NCBI GenBank assembly: GCA_045660445.1
Contig: JAZRDR010000001.1
Coordinates: 124,001 to 188,000, forward strand
Length of the DNA stretch: 64,000 bases
Origin: Faeciplasma sp045660445
GTDB taxonomy: Bacteria; Bacillota; Clostridia; Oscillospirales; Ruminococcaceae
Direction: 5' to 3'
The number at the start of each line of letters is the position of its first letter. Positions within the stretch are counted from its first letter, which is position 1. A program made the position numbers and the translations under genes. This document shows positions 37,201 through 45,938 of this stretch, one piece after another. The notes under the pieces are model-generated. The model was not told where the DNA came from and searched no databases. It saw nothing but the letters and a program-made list of their open reading frames with translations.

Positions 37201-37827
37201 ATGTCCGTTCACAAGCTCTCAAACCTCGGCCCGTTCGGCACAAATTGCTACATTGTTGAGACCGCAAATAACGGCGCAGTTTTAATCGACTGCCCTTATG
37301 ATCATGCAAAAATTCTAACAAAGATCGATCTTTTGGGACGCGAGCTTAAAGCGATACTCCTCACCCACGGACACGTTGATCATATCGATGCCGTGTGGCA
37401 GGTCGCTGCAAAGAAAGGCTGCCCCGTGTATATCCACGAGGATGACAAGGATATGCTCAAATATCCCCGTCTTTCCCTCGCCGAGTATTTCGATTATCCC
37501 ATAAAGCCCTTCACAGAATACACCACCGTGCGTGACGGCGATGTTTTAACCTTCGAGGATGTATCATTCACCGTCATTTCCACACCCGGTCACACCAAAG
37601 GCTCGGTCTGCTATTTGACAGACAGAATAATGTTCACGGGGGACACTCTCTTCCGCCTCTCTGTCGGAAGAACTGACTTCCCGGGAGGAAATCACGAAAC
37701 ACTTATGCGCTCGATCGCTCGCCTTAAAGAGATCGACGAGTTCGCAACAGTACACCCCGGACACGGCGAATCAACTTGGATGTTCGAAGAACTCAAAGAA
37801 AATCCGTTTTTGGAAAGCTTAAGATAA
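37201..37827 (+). CDS. MBL-fold metallo-hydrolase, glyoxalase II-like
   Basis: A 208-residue hydrolase with the metallo-beta-lactamase motif THGHVDHIDAVWQ. Further metal ligands lie in STPGHTKGSV, FTGDTLF and TVHPGHGEST. AAAGGAGG precedes the ATG. Relatives hydrolyse glutathione-type or other thioesters. Here the substrate is open, since an anaerobic Firmicute may lack glutathione. It lies between rel and hemZ, the usual clostridial neighbourhood. Confidence 0.87.
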   Translation: MSVHKLSNLGPFGTNCYIVETANNGAVLIDCPYDHAKILTKIDLLGRELKAILLTHGHVDHIDAVWQVAAKKGCPVYIHEDDKDMLKYPRLSLAEYFDYPIKPFTEYTTVRDGDVLTFEDVSFTVISTPGHTKGSVCYLTDRIMFTGDTLFRLSVGRTDFPGGNHETLMRSIARLKEIDEFATVHPGHGESTWMFEELKENPFLESLR

Positions 37828-37842
37828 AGGAATTTTAATAAC

Positions 37843-39330
37843 ATGACACTCATTTTTCAAGGCAACGATTTTAAATACGAGCTCGAGGCTGTTTGTAAGC
37901 TCTTTTTCCCTGTAAAGTCGTTTAACTTCATTTTTGCAGACAAAGAAGAAGTCCCTGCTCAACCCGAAGGGGACTATTGCTTCATCTCCAGAATGATCGG
38001 AAGAAACAACACCCTCTTAACTGTATACGTCTGCGTTAACGGCATAAAAGCGACCTTCAGTGAAAAGCTTTCAAACGAAACTGTTGATTTCGAGGATGAT
38101 TGTGAATTCCGCCTTGGAAGACTTATGTACCGCTGTCTCAGCAAAGCAACAGGAATAACCCCCAAGTGGGGAATACTCACGGGCGTTCGCCCCGTAAAGC
38201 TCGTTAACAAGCTTATAAATGCCGGTTATAGCGAGGGTGAAATTACTCATCGCCTTAAAACCGAATATCTTTTAAGCGATGAGAAAATATCAATCGCTTA
38301 CAATACGGCAAAAAATCAAGAAGATATTATGCAAGGCGTAGGGGAGAAGTCCTTCAGCCTATACGTCTCGATCCCTTTTTGCCCAACACGCTGTGCATAT
38401 TGCTCGTTTGTGTCACAAACAGTCTCAAGCTTCAAAAAGCTTATGCCCGAATACGTTAAAAAACTCTGCGAAGAGATTCGCTATACTGCCACATTGGTAA
38501 AGGACAGTGGCTTTACACTTGATACTGTCTATTTCGGCGGGGGAACACCAACCTCGCTCGAAGCTGATGACCTTAACACCATAATGAAAACGATTGCCGA
38601 GTGTTTTGATCTTTCCAATTTGCGTGAATACACCGTCGAAGCAGGCAGACCCGACACTATAACCGAAGAAAAACTCCGTGTAATAAAGGAAAACGGAGCT
38701 TCTCGTGTAAGCATCAATCCCCAAACTATGTCTGATTCCGTGCTTGAGGCAATCGGCAGAAAGCACACTGTAAGCGAATTTATCGACAGCTATCACCTTG
38801 CTGAAAACATCGGCTTTGACTGTAAAAACGTTGATCTCATCGCAGGCCTGCCTACTGACACAATGGACGGTTTCAAAAACACAATGGAAAGCATTATCGC
38901 TTTACAGCCTGAGAATGTCACCATCCACGCCTTGTCTATAAAAAGAGCTGCCGATTTAATGCAGGATCAGCGCGACGTAAGCAATTCACTCGCATCTGAC
39001 ATGATAGATTACGCCACGTCCCGACTTCTTGAAACGGGATATCAGCCATATTATCTTTACAGGCAGAAAAATCAGCTTGGCAACCAAGAAAACATCGGCT
39101 GGACAAAGCCTTATAAAGCAAGCGTTTATAACATAACAATAATGGAAGAGGTTCAAACCATAATTGCCGTCGGTGCAGGTGGCTCGACAAAGATTGTTGA
39201 CCTTGAAAACCACGAGCTTGAACGCTTCTTTAATCCCAAATATCCTCTTGAATATTTAAAGCACTTCGACGATGTGGTAATCCCAAGAAAAGAAGCTGCT
39301 TGCGCCCTTTTGGGAGGGATCGTTAAATGA
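37843..39330 (+). CDS. hemZ: Oxygen-independent coproporphyrinogen III oxidase-like HemZ
   Basis: A 495-residue radical-SAM enzyme. An N-terminal domain of about 165 residues precedes the [4Fe-4S] cluster motif CPTRCAYCSF (CxxxCxxC). Then come YFGGGTPTSLEADD, VEAGRPDTI and a HemN-like C-terminal region. HemZ proteins act anaerobically in haem synthesis or related radical chemistry. The stop overlaps the next start by four bases (ATGA). Whether true haem synthesis occurs cannot be judged from this window. Confidence 0.88.
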   Translation: MTLIFQGNDFKYELEAVCKLFFPVKSFNFIFADKEEVPAQPEGDYCFISRMIGRNNTLLTVYVCVNGIKATFSEKLSNETVDFEDDCEFRLGRLMYRCLSKATGITPKWGILTGVRPVKLVNKLINAGYSEGEITHRLKTEYLLSDEKISIAYNTAKNQEDIMQGVGEKSFSLYVSIPFCPTRCAYCSFVSQTVSSFKKLMPEYVKKLCEEIRYTATLVKDSGFTLDTVYFGGGTPTSLEADDLNTIMKTIAECFDLSNLREYTVEAGRPDTITEEKLRVIKENGASRVSINPQTMSDSVLEAIGRKHTVSEFIDSYHLAENIGFDCKNVDLIAGLPTDTMDGFKNTMESIIALQPENVTIHALSIKRAADLMQDQRDVSNSLASDMIDYATSRLLETGYQPYYLYRQKNQLGNQENIGWTKPYKASVYNITIMEEVQTIIAVGAGGSTKIVDLENHELERFFNPKYPLEYLKHFDDVVIPRKEAACALLGGIVK

Positions 39331-40673
39331 AGAAAAACGATATCATCCGTTTAAAAATTACCGCCCTGACTAACGAAGGTAACGGTGTCGGCCGTCACGA
39401 GGGGATGGCTATCTTCGTTCCTCAAACAGCAGTTGGCGATGAGATCGATTGCAAAATTTTAAAGGTCAACAAATCTTTGGCCTATGGTAAGGTCGAAAGC
39501 CTTATCTCTTCGGGCGAAAGCCGCATCACACCTGATTGCGAAGTATACCATAAATGCGGAGGTTGTTCCTTCCGCCACATCACCTATAAAGCCGAGTGCG
39601 AGGCAAAGGATGCCTTCGTTCGTGATGCTTTCAGGCGCATTGGTGGCTTCAATTTCCGGTTCGAGCCTATTCTTCCCGCGCCCAACGAATTAAGATACCG
39701 CAACAAAGCTCAGCTTCCCGTATCGGGCGAGGTTGGAAGCTGTTATTACGGCTTTTTCTCCCCTAGATCTCACAGAGTCATCCCGTTTTGTGACTGCTTA
39801 ATTCAGCCCGATATCTTCTGCAAAATTGCCGATGAAATTATAAAGTATCACAATCTTCACGGTCTTGAAGCTTATAACGAACAATCGGGCAAAGGGCTTC
39901 TTCGCCACGTTTATCTAAGACAAGGCCACCACAGCGGCGAAATCATGCTCACCCTCGTCGTAGCAAAGAAAACCGATGCTTATAACAGCCTTATCCCCGA
40001 TCTGACAGAGAAATTCCCCGAAATCAAAACCGTTATCTTAAACGTCAATCCCAAAAACACAAACGTCATTTTGGGCGAGGAGGAGGTTATCCTCTTGGGC
40101 AATGGCACTATAAAAGACACTATGTGCCAAAACGAGATAACCATTTCCTCAAAGTCGTTTTATCAGGTTAACACCCCCGCGGCCGAGAGGGTATACGCCA
40201 TCGCCAAGGAATATGCCGACCTTAAAGGCGACGAAACCCTTCTCGACTTATACTGCGGCGCAGGCACAGTCGGACTTTCAATGGCAGATAAGGTCAAAAA
40301 GCTTGTCGGAGTTGAGATAATCCCGCAGGCGATAGAAAACGCTAAAGCAAACGCAAAGGCAAACGGTGTCACCAATGCCGAATTTATTTGCGGAGATGCA
40401 GGCGCCATCGCCCAAACCCTCGCTAAAAGAGGGGAGAGGCCAGACGTTATCGTTATCGACCCACCTCGAAAAGGATGCGACACCCAAACTCTTGATGCGA
40501 TCATCGAAATGTCCCCCGCGCGCGTGGTATACATCTCCTGCAATCCTGCCACCGCCGCCCGTGACTGCAAATATTTAAGCGAAAACGGCTTCACTCTTTC
40601 AAGAGGCAGAGCCGCAGATATGTTCCCTCGCACAATTCATTGCGAGTGCGTTCTTTGCTTGACAAATTCATAA
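39327..40673 (+). CDS. 23S rRNA m5U methyltransferase, RlmD/RlmCD-like
   Basis: A 448-residue SAM-dependent uridine-C5 methyltransferase. An N-terminal TRAM domain (IIRLKITALTNEGNGVGRHE) is followed by a cysteine cluster (CEVYHKCGGCSFRH) for an Fe-S centre. The SAM motif is LDLYCGAGTVGLSM and the catalytic region is VYISCNPATAARD, with the catalytic Cys. It overlaps hemZ by four bases. The exact uridine modified is not readable. Confidence 0.9.
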   Translation: MKKNDIIRLKITALTNEGNGVGRHEGMAIFVPQTAVGDEIDCKILKVNKSLAYGKVESLISSGESRITPDCEVYHKCGGCSFRHITYKAECEAKDAFVRDAFRRIGGFNFRFEPILPAPNELRYRNKAQLPVSGEVGSCYYGFFSPRSHRVIPFCDCLIQPDIFCKIADEIIKYHNLHGLEAYNEQSGKGLLRHVYLRQGHHSGEIMLTLVVAKKTDAYNSLIPDLTEKFPEIKTVILNVNPKNTNVILGEEEVILLGNGTIKDTMCQNEITISSKSFYQVNTPAAERVYAIAKEYADLKGDETLLDLYCGAGTVGLSMADKVKKLVGVEIIPQAIENAKANAKANGVTNAEFICGDAGAIAQTLAKRGERPDVIVIDPPRKGCDTQTLDAIIEMSPARVVYISCNPATAARDCKYLSENGFTLSRGRAADMFPRTIHCECVLCLTNS

Positions 40674-40691
40674 TTCCACGGGAGGTTCCCC

Positions 40692-41870
40692 ATGCAATAC
40701 CGCTTTGACAAATACCAAAACCCCATTTCCATCCTTGGCTATGGCTGTATGCGCTTCACGCATTCAGCAGGATCTATCGACCTAAATAAAGCCGAGCGTG
40801 AGATAATGGCGGCTTATAATGCCGGTGTCAACTATTTCGACACCGCTTATATCTATCCCGGAAGCGAAACAGCCTTGGGCAAGATATTCGAAAAAACAGG
40901 CATCCGCAAAGATATCAACATCGCAACAAAGCTCCCTCACTATATGATAAAATCTCTTGACAGCGTTGAGAAGATCTTTTCCGAGGAGCTTAAGCGCCTT
41001 CGCACCGATTATATCGATTATTATCTCATGCACATGCTAACGGACGTTAAGTCGTGGAACCGCTTAGAAGCCCTTGGCATCAAAGAGTGGATAGAAAGCA
41101 AAAAAGCAAGCGGAGCCATCCGTCAGATCGGATTTTCCTATCACGGAAACTCGGATATGTTCTGTCAGCTTATCGATGCTTATGACTGGGATTTTTGTAT
41201 GATCCAGTATAACTATCTTGATGAAAACTCTCAAGCAGGCGTTAAGGGTCTTAAATATGCCGCATCAAAAGGTATTCCCGTCATGATTATGGAGCCCTTG
41301 AGAGGGGGCAGACTTGTCAATAATCTTCCCGAAAAGGCAAAAAAGCTCTTTTTCGATTACGAGATCAAGCGCACTCCTGCCGAATGGGCATTCCGCTGGC
41401 TTTGGAATCAACCCGAGGTTACTTGTGTCCTTTCAGGCATGAACTCGCTTGAAATGATCGATCAAAATGTTAATAACGCTTGCGATGTTGAAATAGGCGA
41501 GCTTACAGATAAAGACCAAGCTCTTTTAAAGGACGTCGTTTCAGCAATCAACGAAAAGATGAAGGTTGGCTGCACGGGATGTGGATATTGCATGCCTTGT
41601 CCCAAACACGTCGATATCCCCGGCACCTTCTCGGCATATAACAAGCGCTATTCAGATGGCTGGTTTGTTTCGCTAAAAGAATACATAATGTGCACAGCTT
41701 TAAGAAAGGACGCAACGGGCGCTTCCAACTGTGTCGGCTGCGGCAAGTGCGAGAAGCATTGTCCTCAGCATATCGAGATAAGACAAGAGCTTAAAAACGC
41801 CCAAAATGTGCTTGAAACCCCAATCTACAAAACCGCGAAAAAAGTTGTAAAGCTGTTTTTGAAGTATTAA
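40692..41870 (+). CDS. Aldo/keto reductase with C-terminal ferredoxin domain
   Basis: A 392-residue protein. The TIM-barrel reductase (GYGCMRFTHS, NYFDTAYIYPGSE, QIGFSYHG, VMIMEPLRGG) is followed by two cysteine clusters typical of 4Fe-4S ferredoxins (CTGCGYCMPCP and CVGCGKCEKHCP). These are common in strict anaerobes, and electron transfer to the barrel is presumed. GGGAGG precedes the ATG. The substrate is unknown. Confidence 0.9.
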   Translation: MQYRFDKYQNPISILGYGCMRFTHSAGSIDLNKAEREIMAAYNAGVNYFDTAYIYPGSETALGKIFEKTGIRKDINIATKLPHYMIKSLDSVEKIFSEELKRLRTDYIDYYLMHMLTDVKSWNRLEALGIKEWIESKKASGAIRQIGFSYHGNSDMFCQLIDAYDWDFCMIQYNYLDENSQAGVKGLKYAASKGIPVMIMEPLRGGRLVNNLPEKAKKLFFDYEIKRTPAEWAFRWLWNQPEVTCVLSGMNSLEMIDQNVNNACDVEIGELTDKDQALLKDVVSAINEKMKVGCTGCGYCMPCPKHVDIPGTFSAYNKRYSDGWFVSLKEYIMCTALRKDATGASNCVGCGKCEKHCPQHIEIRQELKNAQNVLETPIYKTAKKVVKLFLKY

Positions 41871-41883
41871 AAGGACATAAAAA

Positions 41884-42288
41884 ATGATAATCCGCCACGC
41901 AACAAATAACGATATCGACATTGTGTTATTTCATGATAAACACATTTCAAAGATCGAGCTTGAAAATTCTATATCCCTTGGCAGAGTTTTGATTGCCGAG
42001 CTTGACGGCACTTTCATCGGCTGGCTTCGTTATAACCTTTTTTGGGATAACACTCCGTTTATGAATCTTATATATATTCTTGACGATTATCAGCGCCAAG
42101 GCTTCGGCACTCAGCTCGTCAGCTATTGGGAGAGGGAAGTGAAGAGTCTGGGCTTCAGTACAGTAATGACCTCTACCCAACAAAACGAAACCGCGCAGCA
42201 TTTTTATACAAAGCTTGGCTATAATGCTATCGGTGGATTTGCACTTTCAGGTGATCCATACGAAATAATTTTTTCAAAAGAACTTTAG
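41884..42288 (+). CDS. GNAT-family N-acetyltransferase
   Basis: A 134-residue single-domain acetyltransferase with the acetyl-CoA motif ILDDYQRQGFGTQLVSYWE and the terminal motif NETAQHFYTKLGYNAIGGF. AAAAGGAC precedes the ATG. The substrate is unknown, and neighbours give no clue. Confidence 0.8.
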   Translation: MIIRHATNNDIDIVLFHDKHISKIELENSISLGRVLIAELDGTFIGWLRYNLFWDNTPFMNLIYILDDYQRQGFGTQLVSYWEREVKSLGFSTVMTSTQQNETAQHFYTKLGYNAIGGFALSGDPYEIIFSKEL

Positions 42289-42309
42289 TCTGCATTTTCG
42301 GAGCGATAT

Positions 42310-43653
42310 ATGACCAATTTCGACTTTTTAAAATCCACTCCCGAGTTTGACTCTTTTTCAGATGTCGCCATCTCGGCAGAGAAAATACTTCATATCGACC
42401 TCGAGGCTTGCGTCTTAAATTGCCGCAGGTCGATGGAGTTTGCCATCAAGTGGATGTACTCGGTCGATCGCGAGCTTTATACTCCTGAGAACAAACAGCT
42501 TATCAATCTTGTTAACACCAGAAAATTTCGCGAGATTGTCGGCGAGGATATCTGGCACCGCCTTGATTTTATCCGCCGACTTGGAAACACATCTGCCCAC
42601 GGCGGCAACGAAATTACATACGAGCAGGCGCATCTTTGCTTAGAAAACCTCTTCATCTTCCTTGATTTTGTAGCATACAGCTATGCTGACGAATACGAAG
42701 AGCCGCAGTTCGATGAATCCCTTCTCGAGCTTACTGTTGATGAAGCTCTTTCCTTTGTGCCGAATGCAAAGGCAAGTGTAAAAGAGCTTGTCAAGGAAAA
42801 CAATGCTTTAAAAGCCGAGCTTAAATCCCGCCAAAGCAACAGGGGAGCATATCTCACAAAAACTCACGGCGATTTTGAAAACAAGAACCGCCGCACCTAT
42901 ATCGAGCTTATGATTAAAGATGCCGGCTGGACCAGAGGGGATGATTGGCAGTTAAACGTCGATATCTCTGATGGCAACGGCTCATTCTTAACCGTCGATC
43001 ACGCTCTTTTCGATAACGGCAAGCCGCTTGCGATTCTTGATTTCAGACACACAATGAACAGCTTTGATGAAGGCAAGCTTCACGCAAACCGTTGTGCCGA
43101 CATAATGCAGTCTAAACACGGCTTCCGCCCGATAGTTTTTCTCTCCAACGGCTTTATGACTGTCATTTCAGATGGTGACGGTAACGAAATCACCGAAACC
43201 GTATTCACAAAAGCCGAGCTTAAAAGGCTCATCGGTTCAGATAACAAAAAGCAGGATGACAGCATTGTCGAGGTTGTTGCCGCACTTATTTGGAATGGCG
43301 GAAAGTTTCTCATCTGTCAGCGCCCCGCACACAAAACAAGAGGGCTTTTGTGGGAATTCGTCGGCGGCAAGGTCGAGCCAAACGAAACCAAACGCCAGGC
43401 ACTTATAAGAGAGTGCGAGGAAGAGCTTGGAGTTATCATATCAGCAGGCGATATCTTCACCGAGGTCACTCACGACTATCCCGACATCACCGTTCACCTA
43501 ACGCTTTTCAATTCAAGAATTGAAAGCGGCACGCCCCAAAAGCTTGAACACAACGATATTAAATGGATCTATCCCCGCGATATCCCCAAGTTCGATTTTT
43601 GCCCTGCCGACAAGGACATTCTTGAGAAGATAATAAGAGAAAGCAAAAAGTAA
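42310..43653 (+). CDS. HsdR N-terminal-like (DUF4145 + nuclease-like) / Nudix fusion
   Basis: A 447-residue three-part protein. Residues 1-125 (MTNFDFLKSTPEFDSFSDVA, RRLGNTSAHGG) match the HEPN-like DUF4145 head of type I restriction HsdR subunits. A coiled coil (about 155-180) follows. Then an HsdR_N-like segment (about 190-305: RRTYIELMIKDAGW, NGKPLAILDFRHTMNS, RPIVFLSNGF). The usual PD-(D/E)xK core, of the form VEAKR, is replaced by LDFRH, so the nuclease site looks degenerate. Residues about 315-447 are an intact Nudix hydrolase (Nudix box at VGGKVEPNE through RECEEELGV). The helicase motor of HsdR is absent. Nucleotide-sanitising activity is likely; the role of the front half is unknown. 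Confidence 0.8.
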   Translation: MTNFDFLKSTPEFDSFSDVAISAEKILHIDLEACVLNCRRSMEFAIKWMYSVDRELYTPENKQLINLVNTRKFREIVGEDIWHRLDFIRRLGNTSAHGGNEITYEQAHLCLENLFIFLDFVAYSYADEYEEPQFDESLLELTVDEALSFVPNAKASVKELVKENNALKAELKSRQSNRGAYLTKTHGDFENKNRRTYIELMIKDAGWTRGDDWQLNVDISDGNGSFLTVDHALFDNGKPLAILDFRHTMNSFDEGKLHANRCADIMQSKHGFRPIVFLSNGFMTVISDGDGNEITETVFTKAELKRLIGSDNKKQDDSIVEVVAALIWNGGKFLICQRPAHKTRGLLWEFVGGKVEPNETKRQALIRECEEELGVIISAGDIFTEVTHDYPDITVHLTLFNSRIESGTPQKLEHNDIKWIYPRDIPKFDFCPADKDILEKIIRESKK

Positions 43654-43680
43654 AGATCCCACCTTTAAAGGAGGATTTAA

Positions 43681-43905
43681 ATGCGCAATAAGCTCACGAA
43701 AATTGTAATAGTCATTTTGGTGATCGCTTTGGTTATCTGTCTTGTTCCCGTCCGCATTGTTTATCGTGACGGCGGAAGTGTAGAATATAAAGCGATAGCA
43801 TACAGCATCACACGTTATAACAGACTTGATCCTCAAGACGAAGCACAAAGGCTTAACGGTTGGCGAATCGAAATTCTCGGTTTTGTTTTTAGAGATGTAT
43901 TCTGA
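43681..43905 (+). CDS. Small single-pass membrane protein
   Basis: A 74-residue protein. Residues 6-27 (TKIVIVILVIALVICLVPV) form a signal anchor, and the outer part reads YRDGGSVEYKAIAYSITRYNR, a pattern seen in small clostridial proteins of unknown function. AAAGGAGG lies ideally before the ATG. The following 140 bases look coding in another frame, so its end may be altered or a second gene may be decayed. Confidence 0.6.
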   Translation: MRNKLTKIVIVILVIALVICLVPVRIVYRDGGSVEYKAIAYSITRYNRLDPQDEAQRLNGWRIEILGFVFRDVF

Positions 43906-44044
43906 TGATATCACAGCCACAAGCTCGTTCGAAAACTCCCGCGCCGTGGCTCTCAAGATCAACCTCAACGCCAAGTTCGAAAACGGCAAGCTCAGCGCAA
44001 ATCTCAAAAAGCTTTCGTGGAATGTTTTCAGATTTGAAAAGTAA
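43895..44044 (+). pseudogene. Out-of-frame coding remnant
   Basis: In the +1 frame relative to the preceding gene, about 48 codons ending at 44,044 read SDDITATSSFENSRAV followed by LKINLNAKFENG. Codon choice is strongly host-like (CTC, AAC, AAG, GCC). There is an ATG at 43,895 but no good ribosome site. It is probably the 3-prime end of a frameshifted or deleted gene. Confidence 0.4.
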
Positions 44045-44057
44045 AGTGCATAATAAA

Positions 44058-44082
44058 AGCCACCCGAAAGGGTGGCTGTTTT
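44058..44082 (+). terminator. Rho-independent terminator with GAAA loop
   Basis: AGCCACCC-GAAA-GGGTGGCT followed by GTTTT, right after the remnant gene. Confidence 0.85.
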
Positions 44083-44098
44083 GCGCCCGTTTTCCGCC

Positions 44099-44170
44099 AA
44101 CATCTACAGCCACCTCGATGCTGTCAGCAAAACCGAAACCGGCGCCGCGATGAGTAAGGCGTTGGGGTGA
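44099..44170 (+). pseudogene. Remnant of a tyrosine integrase C-terminus
   Basis: 24 codons ending in TGA read NIYSHLDAVSKTETGA followed by AMSKALG. The YSHLD-x2-SK pattern is the C-terminal catalytic-tyrosine segment of many clostridial phage and ICE integrases. No start or upstream domain is present. It is probably debris of an earlier element lost next to the current prophage. The match is short, so it is tentative. Confidence 0.45.
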
Positions 44171-44183
44171 AGATAGAATAACG

Positions 44184-44212
44184 AAAGGGGTGACCAAATC
44201 GGTCACCCCTTT
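44184..44212. other. Perfect hairpin
   Basis: AAAGGGGTGACC / GGTCACCCCTTT around AAATC: a 12-base perfect stem, with weak T content on either side. It could terminate the minus-strand acetyltransferase gene or be a leftover terminator of lost DNA. Confidence 0.6.
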
Positions 44213-44281
44213 GCTAATTTCAAGCTGTTCGAGAAATTGGAATTTGTCGCTCCGTCAAACTGAAATTTGAACATACTTTAA

Positions 44282-44713
44282 TTACTCGCAATACATACAT
44301 ATAGTTCCATTTGATAACTTAAACCCATTCTTTTCATAAAACTTAGCCGCTGGCGCATACTCACTTGTATAAAGAACAATACCTGCAAGTCCTTTGTCCT
44401 TACTGTAATCTTTAACAGCATTTAATAACTGCTTACCTATTCCTTGACCTTGCCGTTCAGGAAGTACTGCCATCTCATTAATGTAAATCTCTTCTTTGCT
44501 GCCTGAAATCCTACGAAGCGCGAATATACAACCTAGCACTTCATCGTTTTCTTCATATACAAATCCAACAAATCTTTTCTGTTCAAAAAAATCATGAAGA
44601 TATTCTGTTGCATTATCTGTCGTCCAGTCTATCCCCCAATGTTCCATTGGAAATGCTTTTGCATAAATCATACCACATTGTGCTAAGTCACTGTTTTTTA
44701 TAATTCTAATCAT
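44282..44713 (-). CDS. GNAT-family N-acetyltransferase
   Basis: A 143-residue acetyltransferase with the motif INEMAVLPERQGQGIGKQLL and the ending SEYAPAAKFYEKNGFKL. It resembles aminoglycoside or ribosomal-protein type GNATs, but substrate cannot be assigned. It is AT-richer than the host genes to its left. It lies between integrase debris and the tRNA 3-prime end, so it may be cargo from an earlier insertion or a host gene. Confidence 0.8.
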   Translation of the reverse strand: MIRIIKNSDLAQCGMIYAKAFPMEHWGIDWTTDNATEYLHDFFEQKRFVGFVYEENDEVLGCIFALRRISGSKEEIYINEMAVLPERQGQGIGKQLLNAVKDYSKDKGLAGIVLYTSEYAPAAKFYEKNGFKLSNGTICMYCE

Positions 44714-44768
44714 TATACTACCTCGCTACCAAATTCTTATTTATCGAACTGTTTACAAAGTAAAATTA

Positions 44769-44796
44769 AGACCGCAATTCGTATGAACTGCGGTCT
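44769..44796 (-). terminator. Terminator downstream of the tRNA 3-prime end
   Basis: AGACCGCA / TGCGGTCT stem. On the minus strand it is followed by TTAATTTTA. It lies just past the CCA end of the tRNA fragment, as expected for the original tRNA transcript. Confidence 0.8.
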
Positions 44797-44799
44797 GTT

Positions 44800-44824
44800 T
44801 GGCGGAGATGGAGGGATTCGAACT
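44800..44824 (-). other. attL: tRNA 3-prime end, probably tRNA-Ser
   Basis: On the minus strand AGTTCGAATCCCTCCATC continues to CTCCGCCA: T-arm, acceptor strand, G discriminator and encoded CCA. The bases to the right do not form the rest of a tRNA, so this is the host remnant left by integration. A G at position 73 favours tRNA-Ser. The whole tRNA should lie at attR, to the right of the window. Confidence 0.75.
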
Positions 44825-44887
44825 ATTTTGGAATCCCGAAAATAAAGGGCGTATATCTTATGTGACATCAATTTGACATTAAAAACA

Positions 44888-45892
44888 TTACTCGATGTCA
44901 ATCGAGTACACTTTGCTGTGGATCTTCTTTAGTTTTTCCTCACGTAAATCCGTGTAAACATCCATTGTAGTTTGCACCTGTGCATGTCTAAGCAGAGCTT
45001 GCGCTTCTTCTGCTGGAATATCATTCTCAAAAAGCATAGTGGCGTAAGCGTGTCTTAATTGATGTACAGTAGCGTTTATTCCGGTTGTTGCGCAATAATC
45101 TTTCCAGGCTTTGTCGTATTGAGAATCAGACATGTATTCGCCTCTTTGATTGGGAAATACAAGACCTTTTCCAGGCTTCAGCTTTGAGTAGAGAGCATCA
45201 AGTATAGGGATTCGTGCTACGCTGGTTTCGGTTTTAGGTTCTTTAACTTTTGGAATATTGTTTACATGATAGAGCGATTTTGTAACACTGATCTCACGCT
45301 TTTTCATATTAATATCTTTCCATTCAAGAGCGAGTAGCTCACCCTTTCGCAGTCCTGTATAAAGCGCAAAATACGCGAACATTCCGAAGGGGTGACTGTA
45401 TGATTCTTTGACTCGTTTGATATCAGCAGAGGAAGGACTTGTACGCTTTGTCTTTTTTAACTTCTTTGGAACCTCGACTTCGCGAGCGGGATTAAAGTCA
45501 ATATATCCTTGCTGTACAGCATAGGTGAAAATTAAATTATAAACTAAAAGCTGGGTTCGAACTGTCTTGTCGGCTTTTCCACTTGAAAATCGCGTGATTT
45601 CGAGCGCTATATCGTGAGGGACAATTCTTTTTATGGGTATGTTACCGAATGCGTCAATAGCCCTCTGCAAAGCAGGACGATAACTTTTGGTCGTATTATA
45701 GGCAAGAGTCGGCTCGTGGGCGTTCCACCACTTGTCGGCAATAGGACCGAATAACTCGCCACGTTCTTTTGTCTCGCTGAATTCTGCAATCTTTCGCAGA
45801 ACTTCGGCTTTAGTCTTGCCATAGAAATATTTGCGGGTGCCGTTATCGAGCGTTACGGCTTCCTGCCATCTGCCGTCTTTTCGTTTAATCAT
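44888..45892 (-). CDS. int: Tyrosine-type prophage integrase
   Basis: A 334-residue site-specific recombinase that inserts and excises the phage at the tRNA. It has an N-terminal arm-binding domain, a core-binding SAM-like domain (about 55-125) and a catalytic domain. The catalytic residues are Arg182 (TGLRKGELL), His277/Arg280 (HQLRHAYAT), His303 (LRHAQVQTT) and Tyr313 (MDVYTDL). It is transcribed toward attL, as in most tRNA-targeting phages. The stop lies 64 bases from the tRNA fragment. Confidence 0.95.
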   Translation of the reverse strand: MIKRKDGRWQEAVTLDNGTRKYFYGKTKAEVLRKIAEFSETKERGELFGPIADKWWNAHEPTLAYNTTKSYRPALQRAIDAFGNIPIKRIVPHDIALEITRFSSGKADKTVRTQLLVYNLIFTYAVQQGYIDFNPAREVEVPKKLKKTKRTSPSSADIKRVKESYSHPFGMFAYFALYTGLRKGELLALEWKDINMKKREISVTKSLYHVNNIPKVKEPKTETSVARIPILDALYSKLKPGKGLVFPNQRGEYMSDSQYDKAWKDYCATTGINATVHQLRHAYATMLFENDIPAEEAQALLRHAQVQTTMDVYTDLREEKLKKIHSKVYSIDIE

Positions 45893-45910
45893 TACATCAC
45901 CTACCTACTT

Positions 45911-45938
45911 GCCGCCCAATTTCGGGCGGCTGTTTTAT
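45911..45938 (+). terminator. Hairpin with T tract facing right, upstream of integrase
   Basis: GCCGCCC-AATTTC-GGGCGGC followed by TGTTTTAT on the plus strand. Both flanking genes are on the minus strand, so the T tract is oriented against them. Confidence 0.6.

Noticed and set aside
44800..44880. A complete tRNA gene at attL
   Set aside because: Only the T-arm/acceptor 3-prime part is present; the adjoining bases do not fold into D- and anticodon arms.
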